Source: Maridesulfovibrio ferrireducens (GTDB lineage: Bacteria > Desulfobacterota > Desulfovibrionia > Desulfovibrionales > Desulfovibrionaceae). Taken from it: 64,000 nt of DNA. Both the position numbers and the translations under genes were made by a program. Shown piece by piece: positions 59,208-64,000 of the stretch. The notes beneath the pieces were generated by a model, which was not told where the DNA came from, made no database searches, and saw nothing but the letters and a program-made list of their open reading frames with translations. The stretch covers positions 372,001 through 436,000 of the forward strand of contig NZ_FNGA01000004.1 of the NCBI RefSeq assembly GCF_900101105.1, written 5' to 3'. Every line of letters starts with the position of its first letter. Position 1 is the stretch's first letter.

Positions 59208-60590
59208 ATGAGTTCGGATATTGTTAGCAAATATAAGTCAAGAATTGCAGAATCTTATGATCTTCATCGTAAGTATGTTAACCCTCAATTCGTCAGGGTT
59301 CTGGAAGTAATCGGGTATGACCGTAATTATGTGTCAGCCGAAGGTGCGTATCTGACAGATGCAAAGGGAAAGAAAGTTTTGGATTTTCTCGCGGGATTCG
59401 GAGTTTACAATATAGGGCGTAACCATCCTCATGTTGCTGAAGTTCTGCATGAAACTATTGATGCTAAAACAGCCAGTCTTGTACAGATGGATTTGGGAGT
59501 GCTTTCGGGAATGCTTGCTGAAAAGCTTGCCGAGTTAGCTCCGGGTGATCTTGAAGCGGTCTTTTTTACCAATTCCGGGGCGGAAGGGGTTGAAGGAGCT
59601 CTTAAATTTGCGAGACAGGCCACAGGGCGCCATAAACTCGTTCATTGTGAGCATGCTTTTCATGGATTGACTCTCGGTGCGCTCTCCGTGAACGGGAATA
59701 AAGAGTTCAGGGGTAGGAATGAACCTTTACTGCCGGACTGTTCAGGAGTTCCTTTTAATGATTTAGGTGCTCTTGAGAAAGCTCTTTCCGGCGGTGATGT
59801 CGGTGCTTTTATTTTTGAAACGATTCAGGGCAAGGGCGTTTTTGTACCCGAAGACGGATATCTTCAAGGCGCACGCGAACTCTGTGACCGTTATGGCACT
59901 TTGATGATTGCCGATGAAGTTCAGTGTGGACTGGGTCGAACCGGTAAAATGTTCGCAGTAGACCATTGGGGTGTTAAGCCTGATATTTTGGTGATTTCTA
60001 AAGCTCTTTCCGGTGGTTATATTCCCGTTGGAGCTGTTATTACCACCCGTGCGATACATGCTAAAATTTTTGATTCAATGGAAAGATGTTTTGCTCATTC
60101 AAATACTTTTGGTCAGAACGATCTTGCGATGGCAGCCGGACTGGCAACAATTGAAATAATTGAACAGGAAAAACTTTCAGAGAATGCTGATAGGCTTGGT
60201 GATCGTATCATTCAAGGAATGCGGGAACTTGCTGAAAAGTATGAGATGTTGACCGAAGTTCGCGGAAAAGGACTTATGATCGGGATGCAGTTCGGTGAGC
60301 CTAAGTCTTTGGCTCTTAAAGCAAGCTGGAAGCTGCTTCATAAAATGAATGATGATCTGTTTTGTCAGATGATAACTATGCCGCTGCTTGAGAAGCATGA
60401 TATCTTAAGTCAGGTTGCAGGGCATGGCCTTGATACTGTTAAAATTCTTCCGCCGTTAATGATTAATGATGATGACGTAGACAAGTTTCTCACTGCAATG
60501 GACTCGGTGCTGAAGGAAGCTCATAAAATCACAGGTTCAGGTTGGAAAACAGTTAAAGATCTGGGGATTCGTACAGCCCGTACTTCTTAG
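59208..60590 (+). CDS. Class III (PLP) aminotransferase, HpnO/ornithine-type candidate
   Basis: A 460-residue enzyme from the ATG at 59208 (GGAG 9 nt upstream). It has the class III pattern: TNSGAEGVEGALKFAR, the phosphate region HAFHGLTLGALS, ADEVQCGLGRTG and the PLP lysine in VISKALSGGYIPVG (about residue 267). Family members act on ornithine, acetylornithine, GABA or hopanoid-type aldehydes. Position next to ispH and an MMPL exporter resembles hopanoid loci (HpnO, HpnN), but no squalene-hopene cyclase is in view, so that link is tentative. Confidence 0.75.
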   Translation: MSSDIVSKYKSRIAESYDLHRKYVNPQFVRVLEVIGYDRNYVSAEGAYLTDAKGKKVLDFLAGFGVYNIGRNHPHVAEVLHETIDAKTASLVQMDLGVLSGMLAEKLAELAPGDLEAVFFTNSGAEGVEGALKFARQATGRHKLVHCEHAFHGLTLGALSVNGNKEFRGRNEPLLPDCSGVPFNDLGALEKALSGGDVGAFIFETIQGKGVFVPEDGYLQGARELCDRYGTLMIADEVQCGLGRTGKMFAVDHWGVKPDILVISKALSGGYIPVGAVITTRAIHAKIFDSMERCFAHSNTFGQNDLAMAAGLATIEIIEQEKLSENADRLGDRIIQGMRELAEKYEMLTEVRGKGLMIGMQFGEPKSLALKASWKLLHKMNDDLFCQMITMPLLEKHDILSQVAGHGLDTVKILPPLMINDDDVDKFLTAMDSVLKEAHKITGSGWKTVKDLGIRTARTS

Positions 60591-60680
60591 CCGTCTGAGC
60601 TTCGTTTAAAAGCTGCTTCCGACGTTTCTCAACATATTGAAAAGACCCGAATATTTTATAAAGTTTCGGGCGTATTTTCT

Positions 60681-63380
60681 GTGGATATATTCAAAAAAAT
60701 TCAGAATTTTTTGATTCTTGTTATTTGGCGCATGGTTCGCACCTGCCCCGGAACAATAGTCATATGCGGTCTTGTTCTAGCTATTATTTGCGGAGTTTCT
60801 TCCGCTTTGTATCTTAAGCTGGACAGTGATCAGGATAATTTACTTTCTCATGACCTTCCTTTTCAGAAGCGGAATCTTGAGCAGATTAAGAATTTCGGCG
60901 ATCAGGAATATATGTTCGTGGTCATTGAAACCGGCGGGACAGATAAGGGTAAGGAGCAGGCTGCTCTTTTCGCTTCCTCTCTTGCCACTAAGCTTGAAGG
61001 AAAGTCTAATGTAATTAGAGAAGTTCATTATGCCATGTCCGCAAGGGATATGGGACCGGGCGTATTAATGTTTGCTTCGGAAGATGAACTGCGCGATTTT
61101 GTCAAACTTGCCCGTAATATAGGGCCGCTTGGTAATGAATGGTTCAATGGGCCGGGGCTGGCAAAGTTTCTGGATATGAATGCGGAACTGCTTAGTGGTA
61201 AAAAAGATATGGGCGGAGCCGCTGATCCTGAAATGCTTATTCCCATGGTGGGAGCTTTGGATTCGCTGGTCGGAAAAATGAAAAGTGCTCTTGATAAGGG
61301 AACTGTTTTATCTGAAAATTCCGGTCCTGTGCTGAATCTGGATAAAGCTGGAATGCAGTATTTTTATACCCGCAACGGCAAGCTCCTGATCATGCGTATT
61401 CTGCCTAAAAAAGATTTTGCGGCAATGTCTGTTATTGGTCAGGCTCTTAAAGTTGTTCGTGATTCTCTGAATCAGACTCGTGAAGAATTTCCAGAGGTCA
61501 GCGCCGGACTTACCGGACGACCTGTTCTTTCGGCTGATGAAATGATCACCACTAATGATGATATGACTCTTGCCTCAATTGTCTCTGTTCTGCTGGTGGG
61601 GCTGTTGTTTACGATAGTTCTTCACGGCTGGCTCAGACCTGCGCTAGTTATGTTTTCCCTTTTTTGCGCTATGGCGTGGACTTTTGGATTTGCTCTGGTA
61701 ACGCTGGGAAGTCTTAATCTTTTATCTATTGTTTTCGCGCTTGTTCTCGTCGGAATCGGTGTGGATTTCGGTATTCATGTTGTTCTGCGCTATGTTGAAG
61801 GGACGGCTGCGGGCCTTTCGCCTGAAGACGCAGTTGAAGAATCATTGATGCATACCGGGCCGGGCGTTCTTCTTGGTGGAATTACATCCGTATGTGCTTT
61901 TTATGCCGTGTTAGGACAGGAATTCGTGGGGCTGGCCGAGCTTGGACTTATCGGTGGAACCGGGATTATTTTCTGCCTTATTTCCATGCTGACGGTTCTT
62001 CCTTCACTTTTGCTTCTTGCAGGAAGACGTAATCTTTTTCCTTCATCTCATCCGCGTATGGCGACCATGCCCTTTATGGATAAGGTTATTTCACGCCCGA
62101 AATCAGTTCTTGCTGTCGCTCTGATATTGTCGGCACTTGCCTATCCGGGATTGCAGAAAGCCGGGTTCAATTACAATCTTCTTGATCTTCAAGCAAAAGG
62201 TCTTGAATCCGTTGAGTATGAACATAAATTAATTAATGACTCTGATGAATCTACTTGGTTCGCGGTTATGACAAGGCCCGATCTAGAAAGCGTTACGGCT
62301 CTCACTCAGCAATTGAAGAAAATTCCTTCGGTGGGCAGGATTGATTCTATCTTGAATTTTTTGCCTGAAGGTCAAAAGGAAAAGGCTCAGATTCTTCGTG
62401 GTGAAGCTAAGTATTTAGACGGCATGGATTTTAATGCACGCCCTGTGGCGCTTGTGTCTGATCAGGTTTCAGGCTCACTTGAAAAGTTGACGGATTCGCT
62501 CGAAGGTATAGAGGAAAAGCTGTTTTCTGCCGGAGCGAAAGAAGAGTTGCAGCTTGTTTCAGATCTTTTGGATAAGGCTTCGTCCTGTATAGCTTTGATA
62601 GATAAAAATCCATCGGCTGTTCAAAATCTTGTGCCGATTCAAACCCGTCTGGTAAGTGAACTTTCATCCTCATTTGAATGGATTAAAGAAATTTTAGAAG
62701 TTCGTTCTGTAAACTCTGACGACCTGCCGGAACATTTACGTTCTTTATATATAGGTAGAGACGGCAGTTTTATGGTTAAAATTGCTGCTGTGGGCAATGT
62801 CTGGGATTTTGAGTTGCTGAAATCTTTTGTCGCGGACCTTAGAAAAATTGATCCCGAAGTAACAGGCGTTCCAGTTGTTGTCCTTGAATCTTCACTGCTT
62901 ATGCGTGACACTTTCACCGAAGCCGCCGTGCTTACAATTGTGCTGGTATCAATAATTTTATTTTTTACTTCATTCAGTATAAGCTATGTCCTGCTTACTC
63001 TTATTCCTTTGATTGTAGGTATTTTCTGGTTGCTTGAAGTGATGGGCACGACAGGTTTAAGCTTTAATTTAGCGAACTTCTTTGCGATCCCTGTTCTTAT
63101 CGCCATCGGAGTAGACGGCGGAGTTCATTTTCTTGCCAGATGGAAAGAACTTTCAAAAGGTGAGAAACTCTACGACACGAGTACTCCTGTTGCTGTGGGC
63201 TTAAGTTTTTGCACCACAATGATTGGTTTCGGCGGGTTGCTTTTGGCCCATCACAGGGGACTTGCCTCTCTCGGCGGAATCATGGTTGTCGGCTCTGCAA
63301 CTTGTATGGTTGGATGTATGGTCATATTGCCTGCCGTTTTCAGACTGATCGAACAGTTTAAAGGGAGAAAAAATATATAA
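60681..63380 (+). CDS. MMPL/RND-type exporter, HpnN-like
   Basis: An 899-residue protein with two sets of hydrophobic helices (about 22-45, 300-460, 475-490 and 750-890) and two periplasmic loops. It has the sterol-sensing/MMPL-like GIGVDFGIHVVLRY and a matching AIGVDGGVHFLARW in the two halves. MMPL/HpnN proteins export hydrophobic molecules such as hopanoids or lipids. The GTG start is weakly supported (no clear Shine-Dalgarno). Its stop overlaps the next ATG. Aminotransferase, exporter and periplasmic protein form one operon. Confidence 0.82.
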   Translation: MDIFKKIQNFLILVIWRMVRTCPGTIVICGLVLAIICGVSSALYLKLDSDQDNLLSHDLPFQKRNLEQIKNFGDQEYMFVVIETGGTDKGKEQAALFASSLATKLEGKSNVIREVHYAMSARDMGPGVLMFASEDELRDFVKLARNIGPLGNEWFNGPGLAKFLDMNAELLSGKKDMGGAADPEMLIPMVGALDSLVGKMKSALDKGTVLSENSGPVLNLDKAGMQYFYTRNGKLLIMRILPKKDFAAMSVIGQALKVVRDSLNQTREEFPEVSAGLTGRPVLSADEMITTNDDMTLASIVSVLLVGLLFTIVLHGWLRPALVMFSLFCAMAWTFGFALVTLGSLNLLSIVFALVLVGIGVDFGIHVVLRYVEGTAAGLSPEDAVEESLMHTGPGVLLGGITSVCAFYAVLGQEFVGLAELGLIGGTGIIFCLISMLTVLPSLLLLAGRRNLFPSSHPRMATMPFMDKVISRPKSVLAVALILSALAYPGLQKAGFNYNLLDLQAKGLESVEYEHKLINDSDESTWFAVMTRPDLESVTALTQQLKKIPSVGRIDSILNFLPEGQKEKAQILRGEAKYLDGMDFNARPVALVSDQVSGSLEKLTDSLEGIEEKLFSAGAKEELQLVSDLLDKASSCIALIDKNPSAVQNLVPIQTRLVSELSSSFEWIKEILEVRSVNSDDLPEHLRSLYIGRDGSFMVKIAAVGNVWDFELLKSFVADLRKIDPEVTGVPVVVLESSLLMRDTFTEAAVLTIVLVSIILFFTSFSISYVLLTLIPLIVGIFWLLEVMGTTGLSFNLANFFAIPVLIAIGVDGGVHFLARWKELSKGEKLYDTSTPVAVGLSFCTTMIGFGGLLLAHHRGLASLGGIMVVGSATCMVGCMVILPAVFRLIEQFKGRKNI

Positions 63381-64000
63381 TGTTAAGAAAAATATTAGCG
63401 ATCACTTTTATTCTGATTTTATCAGTTGCAGGCGCAGTCTCTGTCGCAGGGGCGGCTGAATCATTTAAATTTGTCATTATTGAGCCCGGTCAGCCTGGAA
63501 CATCCGCAGATGCCCAGCCGGTAATGGATTCACTCGCAGAGTATGTTTCCGAAAAACTTGGAAAGCCTGCAACCGGTGTTTATTTTAATGAATTGGAACC
63601 TGCGCTCAAGTATCTTGATGAAAATAAACCGATATGGGGAATTTGCGGATTAACGTTTTTCACGAGCTATTCAGATAAATATATAATGACCCCTGTTGCA
63701 TCCACCTTACCGCAGGGACTTGATAAAGATGTCTGGAGAATTCTTGCTCCGTCTGACGGGCCGGATTCTGTGAAAGAGATTAAAGGAACTGTTTTTGGTT
63801 CTATGCTTTATACTCCTGAATCCCGCAAAATTCTTTTTAAAAAAGATGAAGCTGAAAATCAGCTTGTTATTGAAGGGACATCAAGGCCTCTCAGTAAATT
63901 GCGCTGGGTTAATAAAGGGAAGGCTGCCGGAGTATGTCTGAACGCAGTTCAGTATTCTGTGCTCAGCGGATCGGATCGTTTTTCCGGTGTGAAGGTTGTT
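63380..64000 (+). CDS. PhnD-like periplasmic binding protein (partial, 3' end outside window)
   Basis: The ATG overlaps the exporter stop (TAATG) and 207 codons are visible to the edge. A signal peptide (about 1-26, cleavage near GAA/ES) is followed by FKFVIIEPGQPGTSADAQPVMDSLAEYV and IWGICGLTFFTSY, as in PhnD/ABC-type binding proteins that bind phosphonates or related anions. It may bind something handled by the exporter, or be a transport component whose other genes lie beyond the window. Confidence 0.7.
   Translation, partial: MLRKILAITFILILSVAGAVSVAGAAESFKFVIIEPGQPGTSADAQPVMDSLAEYVSEKLGKPATGVYFNELEPALKYLDENKPIWGICGLTFFTSYSDKYIMTPVASTLPQGLDKDVWRILAPSDGPDSVKEIKGTVFGSMLYTPESRKILFKKDEAENQLVIEGTSRPLSKLRWVNKGKAAGVCLNAVQYSVLSGSDRFSGVKVV

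Noticed and set aside
58988-59230. N-terminal extension of ispH by 81 residues
   Set aside because: IspH family proteins start just before GFCMG; the ATG at 58987 has GGAGG upstream and the extension runs into the divergent promoter.
60646-60670. Hairpin CCCGAA/TTCGGG before the exporter gene as a terminator
   Set aside because: Only a 6-bp stem with a 13-nt loop, and it lies inside an apparent operon; reported as too weak.
1-64000. tRNA, rRNA, CRISPR, insertion sequences or prophage genes
   Set aside because: I looked for cloverleaf strings, regular spacers, transposase motifs and phage structural genes and saw none; short or divergent copies could still be missed by eye.

Overview
The window looks like a chromosomal segment of a low-to-moderate G+C marine sulfate reducer of the Desulfovibrionaceae (Maridesulfovibrio/Desulfovibrio type). 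The assignment is an inference from gene content: an anaerobe-type hybrid-cluster protein next to a monocluster ferredoxin and other Fe-S proteins, a small siroheme-domain/ferredoxin protein, the carboxyspermidine route to spermidine, and many c-di-GMP and chemotaxis/motility genes. About 50 protein genes are supported. I see no tRNA or rRNA gene, no CRISPR array, no insertion sequence and no phage.

Layout. 1-7 kb: the start of a receiver-HDOD gene cut by the window edge, a reverse-strand surface-glycan/lipid operon (small protein, PAP2 phosphatase, ArnT-like glycosyltransferase), an A+T-rich sulfotransferase and a Maf-type flagellin-glycosylation-like protein. 7-11 kb: a cysteine synthase fused to a decayed cysteinyl-tRNA synthetase, a hairpin-rich repeat-like spacer, and an A+T-rich Fic gene. 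11-19.4 kb: a CHASE2 adenylate/guanylate cyclase divergent from a type I secretion operon (TolC, ABC, HlyD) that is translationally coupled to a TPR/glycosyltransferase-like gene. 19.5-26.3 kb: cheV, a Crp/Fnr regulator, and a redox cluster (siroheme-type Fe-S protein, NapH-like membrane Fe-S protein, ferredoxin, hcp, Fe-S protein) with Fnr-like boxes.

26.4-32.4 kb: a BMP-type binding protein overlapping a GGDEF cyclase, a lipoprotein, purine nucleoside phosphorylase, and motA-motB-PilZ. 32.5-38.2 kb: an unusual acyl-CoA carboxylase set (biotin carboxylase, fused alpha-beta carboxyltransferase, double-barrel biotinyl-like protein), a small unknown gene and ssb. 38.2-43.4 kb: a polyamine operon on the reverse strand (speA, carboxyspermidine dehydrogenase, nspC, speB) that can take arginine to agmatine, putrescine and spermidine. 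43.7-48.3 kb: a lipoprotein, a PilZ protein and a SWIM-SNF2 helicase.

48.5-58 kb: a peptide-type binding lipoprotein followed by a bifunctional Rel (ppGpp) enzyme, a cysteine hydrolase, and a TetR-MFP-RND efflux operon preceded by clustered palindromes. 58-64 kb: ispH divergent from a class III aminotransferase, an MMPL/HpnN-like exporter and a PhnD-like periplasmic protein cut by the right edge. Rho-independent terminators separate many units.

The observations most worth following are the cysteine synthase/pseudo-CysRS fusion, the rearranged carboxylase, the binding-protein/diguanylate cyclase pair, the Hcp-linked siroheme half-protein, and the type I exporter whose ATPase lacks a canonical signature motif and switch histidine.
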